Origin: Planctomycetales bacterium | Lineage (GTDB): Bacteria > Planctomycetota > Planctomycetia > Pirellulales > Pirellulaceae | DNA: 64,000 bases | Assembly: GCA_020427005.1 (NCBI GenBank) | Contig: JAGQOY010000007.1 | Coordinates: 24,690 to 88,689 of the forward strand | Reading direction: 5' to 3' | In this document: piece after piece, positions 47,101 to 55,339 of the stretch | Position numbering within the stretch: position 1 is the stretch's first letter | Layout of the letters: each line of letters starts with the position of its first letter | Notes under the pieces: model-generated | Told to the model about the DNA's origin: nothing | Databases searched by the model: none | The model's input: the letters and a program-made list of their open reading frames with translations, nothing else | Made by a program: the position numbers and the translations under genes

Positions 47101-47528
47101 GCAGGCCATCCCGATTGAGGAGGATCACCGACCGGACGGTAGAGATTGGCCGTCACGTACAAACCTGGCCGAGACTGAAAATGCAACCGATCTACTGTGA
47201 CCTGTGCGAGTTGAATCGAGCCGGTCACGGTGGTTTGTAAGTCCGTTTTTTCCGGCCACGGGCTAAGGCCAAGCATATCTTGCAGTTGCTCTCGCCATTG
47301 CGCACTTACATTGGGCCAACTCTCAGCCGATACGGAGGTTAGCTCATCGTCAGTTTGTTGAGCAAGCTGGGCAACGCGGCTGGCTAAGTACGATTCCCAT
47401 CCAATTTGGTCCTTTTGCGCCGGGCAATTTCCGACCAGCAGCCACTGCCAAACATAAACGGCCAGGATTGACTTGAGAACGACTCGGCAAGAGCCAATGA
47501 TGGCAGTACTTGGATAGTTGGTAGGCAT
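44148..47528 (-). CDS. Secreted fusion: tandem alpha/beta-hydrolase esterases plus PhoD-like phosphatase
   Basis: 1126 residues with a signal-anchor segment at about 18-36. The first hydrolase (about 85-400) is acetyl-xylan-esterase-like, with nucleophile motif GRSGGGAYSWF and a likely catalytic His in GPHQDTPEL. A second, degenerate hydrolase part (about 500-680) has ARGRSAGIAAMVG. From about 800 to 1120 follows a PhoD-type metallophosphatase: DFNDRDG, GDVVYYD, KDDHDTYVNDSWPG and GDRHWQFHS supply the usual metal ligands. It would act outside the cytoplasm on acylated and phosphorylated substrates. Such a three-part fusion is not a standard arrangement that I know of. Confidence 0.88.
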   Translation of the reverse strand: MPTNYPSTAIIGSCRVVLKSILAVYVWQWLLVGNCPAQKDQIGWESYLASRVAQLAQQTDDELTSVSAESWPNVSAQWREQLQDMLGLSPWPEKTDLQTTVTGSIQLAQVTVDRLHFQSRPGLYVTANLYRPVGDPPQSGWPAVLYVCGHARVADNGRLMGNKTSYQHHGIWFARHGVACLMIDTVQLGELHGEHHGTYKLGRWDWMSRGYTPAGVEAWNAIRGVDLLSKLPDIDAARIGITGRSGGGAYSWFAAALDERIQVAVPVAGITDLVNHVNDGCVEGHCDCMYFVNYYAWDYDKLAALVAPRALLIANSDNDSIFPLDGVMRIHTSISDLYQRLGVSDRLGLLVTPGPHQDTPELQVGAFKWLLKRLIGKEPTMDMPALKEIDATRLAVFEAETPKNETVTSLGSWFVPTEDSPLDPTAASDHWQMNWLPNLQRRGILSAAPQQSFKTTQSGKLSDDGVWKLAECQMSTGTLRILSIRTPAGQAARVRLLDIGDEQTLDAVLKQLKDTSSFSFGDRAHENIYLVQWTGAGWMQNQSGKRQHQIARRFYLVGETLESLMLRDVLSAMHWISQVETTPMTLSARGRSAGIAAMVGLLLSEPKTALNRSKVTALELTNFPLDADVAPSWLGYLRGGSLASLLAAASAKMSVTTHVDDQTNPYLVDTSSEPQQANGLRIVEVDQHSAQVWIRATRWPLANLGDLPEVKFEEPAKGNGKQNVAPILPQLGTDGLRFAVPGVEAEVRLGWSTSGSGWQYSKWQLVDHATDFSAIIPITELPAGSHIQIRTQVRAPGRETVHSLSGSFETLPEVESHANFKLAVATCQDFNDRDGPHGFDLYRTISQRETQAFVMAGDVVYYDALARSTDLAYYHWQRTYSLPTVFEFHRHMSSYFLKDDHDTYVNDSWPGTRFPWTGEFTFEEGQRIFKLETGLPEKGYRTFRIGADLQIWLMEGRDFRSPNNAPDGPDKSIWGSAQKAWCLESLASSSATFRVLISPTPLVGPDRENKRDNHSNRVFETEGRELRSFLAAQPNTITVCGDRHWQFHSVDPETGLHEFSVGPASDRHAGGWPANDFRPEIHKFLRVGGGYLEIELKQSSQGPQLILRHLDTHGQEQHRHEMQAAR

Positions 47529-47773
47529 GGAGAAATCTGCTCCCGATTTGTTGCGATGGTCGTCGTGGTCCGTTTTGGATCGTTATGAATGGATCCCATG
47601 CAAAATAAGCTGGCTTAGTTCTGTGAAATTTTCCGCATAGTTTTTCACGCTCCAACAGCTGGTTGGGTTGTTGCTAAAATGGACAACAGCGATCGGGCTA
47701 TTGTAGGTGATTTTGAAGGTGATATCGAAACAAGTTGCAAAACAATGCAAACAGTTTTTTCAGGGGCAGGGCT

Positions 47774-48700
47774 ATGAGAAGCGTAGGTTTCCTCCGGATA
47801 GTGAGTGTCGCCACCGGGGCTCAAGTACAACTAGGACTGACTAGAGGAACTACGCCCAAGAAGAGTGGATATGCCAGTGAGAATTGTTCGCTAGGAGTTT
47901 TTTGTCAGTACGCTAACTCCGTTTTGTTTGGGTTCTGCTGGATAGCGTTCATGGGGCTGACTTCCTTGGCGGTGGCTCAGGAGCCATCGCCTTTGACCGT
48001 TTCTCCGGAAGGCTGTCGGGCAACTCGTTCTGGAAATATAGTCACAATCGACCTTGGTCCGCTTGCATCAGAGAGTGTTACAATCCCGAGGTTAACCAGT
48101 TCCTTGCGACAGATTGTTTGGAAGGGAGTTGAGAATGAGGGGGCAGCTCCAACGCTTACTCCGGAACCAGAAAGCTGGATCATACGCTGGAAAGTTCGCG
48201 AATCGAACGCAATCGAACTAACTTTTGATGATGCTCCACGGTTGCTTAGCGAATCAAGTCCCACGCAGGCAAACGGTGATGGTTCGATTTTTCTTGCGGC
48301 CAGCAGAGCCATAACGGCAGGAGAGAAAATTCGTTTCGAACCTCAGACGTTTAAAAACACGGTTGGATATTGGACAGGCAAACAGGATTCAGCGACCTGG
48401 ACTTTTCTCGTTAATGAGCCCGGTAGTTACAACGTGGCCATTCTGCAGGGGTGCGGAAAAGGGCAGGGGGGGAGTGAAGCCAAGCTGGAAGTATTCCATG
48501 GGGCGGAACCGGCAAGCCTGATCAAATTTGAAGTGCTTGAGACCGGGCATTTCCAGAATTTTGTATGGCGACATTTGGGAGAAATCGAGTTAACAAAAGC
48601 CGGAGTGTGGCAATTGCGACTTAGTCCCATAGCCATCAAGGCTGCTGCATTAATGGATGTACGAGCGGTTCATTTGGTTCGTCTACCGCCGCGTCGTTAG
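47774..48700 (+). CDS. Secreted protein with C-terminal carbohydrate-binding-like domain
   Basis: 308 residues from ATG 47774 (AGGGGCAGGG upstream). An internal hydrophobic stretch VLFGFCWIAFMGLTSLAVAQ around residue 54-73 looks like a signal sequence with an unusually long lead, so a later non-ATG start may be real. A beta-rich region about 85-190 resembles the C-terminal domain of alpha-L-fucosidases. The region about 200-300, with GYWTGKQDSATWTFLVNEPGSYNV and GEIELTKAGVWQLRLSP, resembles a DUF5077/CBM6-like domain. Convergent with the DUF3365 gene, 4 bp between stops. Confidence 0.7.
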   Translation: MRSVGFLRIVSVATGAQVQLGLTRGTTPKKSGYASENCSLGVFCQYANSVLFGFCWIAFMGLTSLAVAQEPSPLTVSPEGCRATRSGNIVTIDLGPLASESVTIPRLTSSLRQIVWKGVENEGAAPTLTPEPESWIIRWKVRESNAIELTFDDAPRLLSESSPTQANGDGSIFLAASRAITAGEKIRFEPQTFKNTVGYWTGKQDSATWTFLVNEPGSYNVAILQGCGKGQGGSEAKLEVFHGAEPASLIKFEVLETGHFQNFVWRHLGEIELTKAGVWQLRLSPIAIKAAALMDVRAVHLVRLPPRR

Positions 48701-48704
48701 CGAT

Positions 48705-49301
48705 TTAAAGAGCTGGAATTTCGACCCAGAACCAACCTCGCAGATCACCATCAGCGAAACCTTTTGCTTGATCTTCAGGATAGAGCGCGGCCAGTTTATC
48801 TGAAATTTCAGGTGCCAGGGATTCGGAAGCACCGTGGCAAGCTAGGCATTGGGGTTTTAGCATGATCGGCAACAAAACTCCACGGGAGTTGTTGCCCAAC
48901 CTAACGACTTGCGGTTGCGCTTCCCGCCGTTCGACCAATTCTTGAGCCCAACTGGGTGCTGCATTCTGTGGGTTGCGAAGTTTAAATGAAGTGCGACCAA
49001 CATGGACCCCATTCTTTTCACTAGCCAGCTTGGCGATTTGAGTAGCTTGCTGGCTACAAACTTCAATAGCATTCGCGGGCCCACCGTCAGCCATGGCCTC
49101 TCCAAGTCGTTTGACCAACTCGGCTGCTAATTCGTCACAGACCCGCATGGCCTTTTGCTTGGCTTGTGAGTCTAGCTCATCCTCGGATGATTGGTTCGCA
49201 GCGCTGGGTAGAGAAAGAGTTTCCTTGGTAGAAGGCTGACTGCAGCCCAGCACGAACAAGCCAATGAACACGTATGCCCAACTCACATGGGAACGCAACA
49301 T
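48705..49301 (-). CDS. DUF3365 (Tll0287-like) haem lipoprotein
   Basis: 198 residues. A lipobox VLGC at 17-20 marks a lipoprotein. The DUF3365 core spans about 50-198: CSQQATQIAKLASEKNGVHVGRTSFKLRNPQNAAP, then the CxxCH haem site CLACHG near 152-157, then YPEDQAKGFADGDLRGWFWVEI. The domain is a PAS-like sensor/haem module found alone or on histidine kinases; here it is stand-alone. It could act as a periplasmic redox or gas sensor. Downstream of the HTH gene by 100 bp. Confidence 0.88.
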   Translation of the reverse strand: MLRSHVSWAYVFIGLFVLGCSQPSTKETLSLPSAANQSSEDELDSQAKQKAMRVCDELAAELVKRLGEAMADGGPANAIEVCSQQATQIAKLASEKNGVHVGRTSFKLRNPQNAAPSWAQELVERREAQPQVVRLGNNSRGVLLPIMLKPQCLACHGASESLAPEISDKLAALYPEDQAKGFADGDLRGWFWVEIPAL

Positions 49302-49400
49302 GAAATAATTCCCGGGTTTAACTGTGCCAGTTTGAGGGACGAGGTTAAGTATGCTAGTCGAAGTACGTATTATCTAAGGCCGTTAACACGATCAGCAAAA

Positions 49401-50534
49401 CTAGCCACGCAAGCGACGTTCAATCACTTCGGCAGACAACGGGGTGACAATAGGGTTGCCAATCACATCTGTCCGCAATATGTCGTAAGGTTCGGCCTCA
49501 GATTCAATGGCCTCGTATTGAACAATATAGGCGCCTATCTGCAAGTAATTTGCCTGATAGACAGGTGGCCAAAACGCTTCACTCCGGTTGGCCAAGGTAC
49601 GGGCCAGCAGCCGAGTTGCGCGGCCACTGAATCCGCTAAGGACCATTTCCAATCGCCCCAACGATTCACGATAAATGTAAAACACCAAAGCTGTATCCTG
49701 GCCACCTGCGAACGCCCAAGAGCCATCGGCTTGCTCGTAATATATACCAGCTTCCTTAGCATCAAAGTCTTTGCTTAGACGCATGCCGGCGGAGGCACAG
49801 GATGGATGAGGATCGTGGTCACGATAACGCAAAAAGAACGGACAACGGCGTTCGGAAGCCTTGGCGACCTTATCCTGCGACTCAAATGGTACTGCCTGGA
49901 AAGTATCTGCCAGAATCATCTCGACAACGGGGTTGCTCTTTACTGAACCAAGGCAAATAAGGGCTTTGTCTCCGCTGGACGATGTAAATTCATCGTACAC
50001 GTATCTAGCGCGCGCAATTGCCTCGGTAGTCTCCACGTTTCCAGGGCTCCAAACCAAGGTTTGCTTTAGCGTTTCGGGGTGTGTCGGCAGTTCGCGAACG
50101 TTACTATTTTGCGATCGCGCCAACTTGTCCGTGCCCCCTAAAGTCGTAACTCCATTAAGGACCTCTCCCATCAGGACGGCATCGGAGGCGACCACCCAAG
50201 CAGTTTCAGGAGTATCATCTCCATCAGGCCGCCTAACGCCAACGCATATTTCAAGTCGGCGACGTCGGGCCAGTAGCTCCCAAAAATGCTCGGGTTTGAC
50301 GGCGAATAGGGCTCCCGGCAGTTCATCTGCGCGCGCATATCCATGTTCCACCAAATAGTCGCACAAGCGTGATAGGGCTTCCAATGGAATGTACTTGGCC
50401 TCGTTTTTCAAAAGCGAGGCTACTTGATGACGATCGAGGCCCGTGTAGTCGACGATGGCCTTAATCGTACCAGGGCGTTTTCGACGATCGGGAGTGTGGC
50501 CTAAGAGCTCCGCCAAGCGAAATTCGTAACGCAT
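49401..50534 (-). CDS. XRE-type HTH regulator with large C-terminal domain
   Basis: 377 residues from ATG 50534, where the family N-terminus MRYEFRLAELLG starts. An XRE-family helix-turn-helix covers about 10-70 (KAIVDYTGLDRHQVASLLKNEAKYIPLEALSRLCDYL). The rest (about 95-377) includes a periplasmic-binding- or SIS-like alpha/beta region (ALICLGSVKSNPVVEMI) and a C-terminal module typical of planctomycete HTH proteins. No ligand motif is recognised. A strong palindrome lies 36 bp upstream and suggests autoregulation. Confidence 0.8.
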   Translation of the reverse strand: MRYEFRLAELLGHTPDRRKRPGTIKAIVDYTGLDRHQVASLLKNEAKYIPLEALSRLCDYLVEHGYARADELPGALFAVKPEHFWELLARRRRLEICVGVRRPDGDDTPETAWVVASDAVLMGEVLNGVTTLGGTDKLARSQNSNVRELPTHPETLKQTLVWSPGNVETTEAIARARYVYDEFTSSSGDKALICLGSVKSNPVVEMILADTFQAVPFESQDKVAKASERRCPFFLRYRDHDPHPSCASAGMRLSKDFDAKEAGIYYEQADGSWAFAGGQDTALVFYIYRESLGRLEMVLSGFSGRATRLLARTLANRSEAFWPPVYQANYLQIGAYIVQYEAIESEAEPYDILRTDVIGNPIVTPLSAEVIERRLRG

Positions 50535-50569
50535 CGTATTAAAGTCAATCGCAAGTGTTAGAAAGGTGG

Positions 50570-50590
50570 GATAGTACACGGTGCACTATC
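50570..50590 (-). promoter_or_regulatory. Probable operator palindrome of the HTH gene
   Basis: The 21-bp sequence GATAGTACACGGTGCACTATC is palindromic except for one base pair and the centre. It starts 36 bp before the HTH start codon. A half-site TAGTGCAC recurs at 50638-50645. An imperfect direct repeat AATrGACGCCrTTGA is present at 50612-50626 and 50678-50692. Confidence 0.6.
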
Positions 50591-50705
50591 GATATGCACC
50601 TTCAATGTAAGAATAGACGCCGTTGATCGAAAGGTCTAGTGCACGAGACGCAAAGAAGGAGATTTTTCTTAAGACGGAATGGACGCCATTGACCTCTAGA
50701 CCTGG

Positions 50706-51731
50706 TTATGCACCAAGGATAGAGCTCACCAAGCGCTTTGCGTCGGCAACGGATACCGTCCCCTCGATCACCGTTCTTCCACCCCGAAAGACAGTGATTA
50801 CGTGATCAGCAATTGATAAACGCACAAAGTAGGGGTTGGACAGAACTTGTCCAAATGGGGACATGCGTTTGGCTAGGTCTTCCAGGGATTCCTGGCTGGA
50901 TGAAGGCGAGTCGATTTGGACTGCGTTCTTTCCACACAGGATCGTCACTTCGCTTCGAATACGGCCATCATAAAAAGGAAAATCACCGGATGCGCAGGCA
51001 GGACAATTGGGATTGGCATTCAGTTTCAGACTACGGATATCGGTGTTCCAAAGATCAATGGCAATCAGGTCACGTGAACAAGACTCTCGGTTTCCAGAGA
51101 GTATTTTCAGTCCTTCTATGGCTTGCCAGCAGGCAATCAGCCCCACCGCGGGCCCAAGAACTCCAGCAGAATCACAAGTTTGAAGAGCCTCCCGGGGAGG
51201 CAAATCCGGAACTAGGCACCGAAAACAAGCTGTTATGTGCGGTATTATCGTAAGGATCTGACCGCTGGCTCCGAGACAGCCACCGTGTACCCAGGGGACG
51301 AGGTTTTTTAGGGCCCAATCGTTGATAAGAAATCTAGTCTCAAAGTTATCGGTGCCATCCATGATTAGGTCGCAACCGGCCAACAGAGAATCGATATTTT
51401 CAAACGTGATGTCTTCAACGAGAGGAACGATGGTGATTTCACTGTTAATCTGAGCCAGTACTTCGGCAGCAGCGACACTTTTGGGTATAGCTTGTGCAGC
51501 GTGACGTTCGTGAAATAAAGTCTGGCGCTGCAAATTAGATAATTCAACCCAGTCCCGATCAATCAATCGGAGTCGCCCAACGCCACTCCGCGCTAGACGC
51601 TCTGCGATCACCGATCCCAATGCACCACATCCACAAATGGCAACAGTTTTTTTGGCCAGTTCAGCTTGCCCGCACTCTCCCATAGGTGCAAAGCGAATTT
51701 GTCGGCTGTAGCGATGTGCAGGTGAATTCAT
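50706..51731 (-). CDS. ThiF/MoeB-family adenylyltransferase
   Basis: 341 residues. The nucleotide-binding loop is AICGCGALGSVIAERLARSG near 30-49. Adenylation residues include DRDWVELSNLQRQ and DGTDNFETR. Zinc cysteines are CFRC near 168 and CPAC near 248. A conserved Cys in LQTCDSAGVLGP is the family's catalytic thiol. The C-terminal 80 residues carry a ThiS-like or accessory fold common in this length class. It activates the C-terminal glycine of ThiS or MoaD; which partner is used cannot be told. It lies 20 bp after purM on the same strand, so it is probably one operon. Confidence 0.9.
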   Translation of the reverse strand: MNSPAHRYSRQIRFAPMGECGQAELAKKTVAICGCGALGSVIAERLARSGVGRLRLIDRDWVELSNLQRQTLFHERHAAQAIPKSVAAAEVLAQINSEITIVPLVEDITFENIDSLLAGCDLIMDGTDNFETRFLINDWALKNLVPWVHGGCLGASGQILTIIPHITACFRCLVPDLPPREALQTCDSAGVLGPAVGLIACWQAIEGLKILSGNRESCSRDLIAIDLWNTDIRSLKLNANPNCPACASGDFPFYDGRIRSEVTILCGKNAVQIDSPSSSQESLEDLAKRMSPFGQVLSNPYFVRLSIADHVITVFRGGRTVIEGTVSVADAKRLVSSILGA

Positions 51732-51751
51732 GAAAAACCTAAAACGTCAAT

Positions 51752-52813
51752 TTACTGCCAGCGACTGCGACCGCTACCTGCTTGGGCACGGCCAATAATG
51801 AAGCTGGTAAGCCCCAGCGATGAAGCGATTTCGCAAATTGTGCTTGAGTAAAATGGGCTGACAATAAAGACCAGGCCGAGGCCCATATTGAAAACGTGAT
51901 CCATCTCGTCAGCATCAATATCTCCTAGTTTTTGCAACCACGGAAATACTGGTGGTATGTTCCACTGGTGTCGATCGAATACCAAATCGATATGTGGTGG
52001 AAGGATGCGTTCAGTATTCTCTAGTAGCCCACCTCCTGTAATGTGCGCGATCCCGTGCACTACATTTTTGACTTTGTAATGTCCTAGAACTTTACGTGTC
52101 AGGTTGGCGTAAATAATTGTGGGTTTCAGTAAGGCTTCTCCAACCGTCGTACCTAGCTCGTTGATTTGATCGTTAATAGATAATCGAGCCCGCTCAAAGA
52201 GGACCTTTCTTACGAGGCTAAAGCCGTTGGAATGGAATCCCGAAGATTGGATTCCAATCACAACGTCATCAGGTGCAATATGTTGACCTGATATCAGATT
52301 TTTCTTTTCGACAACGCCGACACAGAAACCCGCGAGGTCGTAGTCGTCATCTCGATAGAGATCAGGCATGATCGCAGTTTCACCACCAAGGAGTGAGCAG
52401 TCTGCACTAACGCATCCGCGACTAATTCCCTCTACTATTTGCTCCAATAGGCCCGGATTGTCCTTGCCCATAGCCACATAGTCCAGAAAAAAAAGAGGCT
52501 CAGCTCCGCAGCACAATACGTCGTTGACACACATGGCGACCAAATCGATACCTACCGTATCGTGCTTGCCGGCAAGTTGAGCTACTTTCAGTTTCGTGCC
52601 AACACCATCGGTGCCAGAAACCAGCACAGGTTTGTCGTACCGTCGCGAAAAAAGCGGGCCCTCAAAGTCAAGCTGGAATAACCCAGCAAATCCGCCATCG
52701 TTATGGACAACGCGCGGGCTAAAAGTTCGATGCATCAATCTAGGCAATCGCCCCATGGCCTGTTCGTAGAGTTCAAGATCAACACCGCTATCTTTGTAGG
52801 TTACCGGACCCAT
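51752..52813 (-). CDS. purM: Phosphoribosylformylglycinamidine cyclo-ligase (AIR synthetase)
   Basis: 353 residues, normal for PurM. ATP-dependent ring closure of FGAM to AIR in purine synthesis, in the cytoplasm. Signatures are TDGVGTKLK, DLVAMCVNDVLCCGAEPLFFLDY, SADCSLLGGETAIMPDLY, GIQSSGFHSNGFSLVR and HGIAHITGGGLLENTERILP. The start is supported by the length and a typical N-terminus (TYKDSGVDLELYEQA). The intergenic gap to thiF is 20 bp. Confidence 0.97.
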   Translation of the reverse strand: MGPVTYKDSGVDLELYEQAMGRLPRLMHRTFSPRVVHNDGGFAGLFQLDFEGPLFSRRYDKPVLVSGTDGVGTKLKVAQLAGKHDTVGIDLVAMCVNDVLCCGAEPLFFLDYVAMGKDNPGLLEQIVEGISRGCVSADCSLLGGETAIMPDLYRDDDYDLAGFCVGVVEKKNLISGQHIAPDDVVIGIQSSGFHSNGFSLVRKVLFERARLSINDQINELGTTVGEALLKPTIIYANLTRKVLGHYKVKNVVHGIAHITGGGLLENTERILPPHIDLVFDRHQWNIPPVFPWLQKLGDIDADEMDHVFNMGLGLVFIVSPFYSSTICEIASSLGLTSFIIGRAQAGSGRSRWQ

Positions 52814-53046
52814 GGAGAGTGCTCTTAAAATTATTCCTTGGCGTTGGGATTAAATTCCTGGGCAATTCTCTCTTGCCCTGCGCGTGTCCGATCCAGCCGG
52901 GATCAAGAAGTTCAAGACAGTTGCTGTTGAAAGCTTGCGCCAGGAAGTCTCAGCCTAAAGATTATTGCCTGTTGCAAGAAAACTGCCCACACGGTGAAGT
53001 GTTTGTGCGCGCCGCAATTTCAAAAAACTCAACGCGTTAACAAAAA

Positions 53047-53070
53047 AACCGTGGTTTTTCGACCACGGTT
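53047..53070 (-). terminator. Rho-independent terminator of the PEP-CTERM gene
   Basis: On the minus strand AACCGTGGT, a six-base loop, then ACCACGGTT, followed by TTTTT. Nine-base perfect stem with a U-run, 57 bp after the gene's stop. Confidence 0.9.
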
Positions 53071-53126
53071 ATAGTTGTTGGCGAGTGTTGTCAGGTGTGG
53101 TGAAGAATGCAGAATCGACAAACTGT

Positions 53127-53942
53127 CTACTTACGTCGCCGACGCATCAAACCGACACAAGCTAAAGTTAAGAGGCCTGCAAAACCGGGCTCCGGAACCG
53201 CACTAACAGTGCTGATCCGGTAATTGTCGTAATATCCGACATCACTAGTGCCCAAGGCCGACACAGCCTCCAAGTCTGCTTCGTAAAAAGTGCCAGCTCC
53301 CAAGTCTGCAAACGGTATAGCAAAGGCACCCCCCAGATTCTGACCATTCACCGTCAGATCCATCATTTTGGTGTTGTAGTTCAATTCAGCTCGAAAGGAA
53401 ACCCAAGTGTTCGGTTGGAGATTCACGCCTGAGAAGACAAAATCAGCTGGCGCTTGAGATGGATCGAAGGCTTGTGTGCCTGTGTTATAGCGCGTATACA
53501 CGACAGGATGTAACGTACCACCATCATTAAACAGCCCGAAAGCAATCGTATGGTCGCTATTGAAACTTGAATATATGTCAATCGAATACTGCTCAGAAGC
53601 ATCTGAAGGCAAAATACCAATCGACCGCCGAATATCAACTTCGACAAGAACCGTTTCGGAAGCCAAGGGAGTATAGTCTACGATAGGCCCCACCCAACGA
53701 TCGCCGTTACCTGGCAAAGCAGCAGCTCGGGTACCGTCCTTGACGATGGCTGACTGTACCGTAGCAACAGCCGCATTGGCAGCGTTGTTCCAAGTGAGGG
53801 ATGGCGAGCCCCCGGATTGACCGGCCAAGGCACCAACCGCAAAGCCCTCGAAGCCCAGCGAATCATAGACAATTGCAGCTGGAGCCACAGAAAATGTTAA
53901 CAGAGATATGCACAGCGAGAGAGTTGCAATAATGCGTTTCAC
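53127..53942 (-). CDS. PEP-CTERM sorting-domain protein
   Basis: 271 residues with a signal peptide (RIIATLSLCISLLTFSVAPA). The mature part is beta-rich, like a concanavalin-fold lectin/sandwich (DYTPLASETVLVEVDIRR, WVSFRAELNYNTKMMDLTVNGQ). The C-terminus is a PEP-CTERM signal: VPEPGFAGLLTLACVGLMRRRRK, with motif, hydrophobic helix and Arg tail. It would be processed by an exosortase, which is not in this window. It ends at a clear intrinsic terminator. Confidence 0.93.
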   Translation of the reverse strand: MKRIIATLSLCISLLTFSVAPAAIVYDSLGFEGFAVGALAGQSGGSPSLTWNNAANAAVATVQSAIVKDGTRAAALPGNGDRWVGPIVDYTPLASETVLVEVDIRRSIGILPSDASEQYSIDIYSSFNSDHTIAFGLFNDGGTLHPVVYTRYNTGTQAFDPSQAPADFVFSGVNLQPNTWVSFRAELNYNTKMMDLTVNGQNLGGAFAIPFADLGAGTFYEADLEAVSALGTSDVGYYDNYRISTVSAVPEPGFAGLLTLACVGLMRRRRK

Positions 53943-54087
53943 GATCGGACCTCACGGAAGAATGCATCGTAGGCTAATTGTCCGCAAGCGAACGATTGTA
54001 CATCAAATGTCAAGTTAGCGGGAGGAATTGGTTGCGCAACCTTCCCAAAATGACCAGAATTCCCAAAGACTCTCAAATTCCACCACT

Positions 54088-55260
54088 ATGGTCCAAAGTG
54101 CCTACATCCATGTCCCGTTTTGCCAACATCGATGTGGTTATTGCAATTTTTCCTTGGCGGCTGGCAGAGGTGATTTGGTTAAACCATTCTTGAACGCTTT
54201 GGAGGTTGAGCTATCTCAGGTTCTGGGGGCACCGCGACCCATGTCTACTGTTTTTCTCGGCGGTGGCACGCCAACTTATTTGTGCCCAAAGGATTTGAGC
54301 CGATTACTTGAATTGTGCCGATATTGGTTGCCCGTCACTGAGGCCGGAGAATTCTCCTGCGAGGCCAATCCTGTGGACTGTTCGCCAGACATTTTGCAAG
54401 TTCTGCAGAAAGGAGGGGTAAACCGACTTAGTTTGGGTGGACAATCCTTCCAAAACCACAAACTTCATATTCTGGAACGAGATCATTCTCCGGAAGAGTT
54501 AACCGAAGCGGTCGGACGGTGTTTACGAGTGATCCCCAATACTTCTTTAGATCTGATCTTTGCCGTGCCTGGCGAAACCCTGCCCGACTGGAAGCGGGAC
54601 TTGGCCATGGCAGTTGAACTTGATGTTCCCCATGTATCCACCTACGGTTTGACAATCGAGAGAGGCTCGCGGTTCTTTGGCAGATTGCAGCGACACGAGT
54701 TCTTGGAAACGACTGAGGACCAACAGTTGGCCATGTACGAAGTTGCTATCGAACAGTTAACAAGAGCCGGCCTACAGCACTACGAAGTCTCTAACTTCGC
54801 CAAAAATGGATTTGCCTGCCGCCACAACGAAGCGTATTGGCTAGGCGAAAGTTGGTGGGCATTCGGCCCAAGTGGTGCTGCTTTTTTGCCTGTGGCTGGA
54901 ACCTCAGTCAAATTGCGTACAGTAAACCATGCCAGTGTCTTTACATACATTAAGCGCATCAGGCATGGACAATCCCCATTGGCCAGCATCGACGAAATCG
55001 ATTTGCAGGATCAAGTGAGAGAACGATTGGTTTTCGGATTGAGAAGAATGCAAGGCGTTTCATCCAGGGACTTAGATTCGTTATGGGGTGGCGATAGCCG
55101 GACCTTGTTCGAGCCACATCTCAGTGAATATATCTGCCACGGTCTAATACAGCAGATTGCATCGGAGACGGGGCAAGGTTCCCATTTTCGGCTCTCTCGC
55201 AAGGGATTAATGGTCAGCGACAGCCTGTGGCCGAACTTGCTTGCTAGATCAATCGGCTGA
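54088..55260 (+). CDS. hemW: HemW-like radical SAM protein
   Basis: 390 residues from ATG 54088, where the conserved N-terminus SAYIHVPFCQHRCGYCNF begins; the longer frame adds 20 non-conserved residues. The C-x3-C-x2-C motif binds the [4Fe-4S] cluster used with S-adenosylmethionine. FLGGGTPTYL, GGVNRLSLGGQSF and DLIFAVPGET are family marks. HemW is a haem chaperone; older names call it coproporphyrinogen oxidase, but HemN-specific residues are lacking. HYEVSNFAKNGFACRHN is present. Convergent with the following toroid gene. Confidence 0.93.
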   Translation: MVQSAYIHVPFCQHRCGYCNFSLAAGRGDLVKPFLNALEVELSQVLGAPRPMSTVFLGGGTPTYLCPKDLSRLLELCRYWLPVTEAGEFSCEANPVDCSPDILQVLQKGGVNRLSLGGQSFQNHKLHILERDHSPEELTEAVGRCLRVIPNTSLDLIFAVPGETLPDWKRDLAMAVELDVPHVSTYGLTIERGSRFFGRLQRHEFLETTEDQQLAMYEVAIEQLTRAGLQHYEVSNFAKNGFACRHNEAYWLGESWWAFGPSGAAFLPVAGTSVKLRTVNHASVFTYIKRIRHGQSPLASIDEIDLQDQVRERLVFGLRRMQGVSSRDLDSLWGGDSRTLFEPHLSEYICHGLIQQIASETGQGSHFRLSRKGLMVSDSLWPNLLARSIG

Positions 55261-55339
55261 AGAGAAATCCTTAGGTGAGGAATCTGATTCGAATTTCGAC
55301 TGTACTTGGGGAATGGAAAAGGCTACCCGTCGAGCGAAT

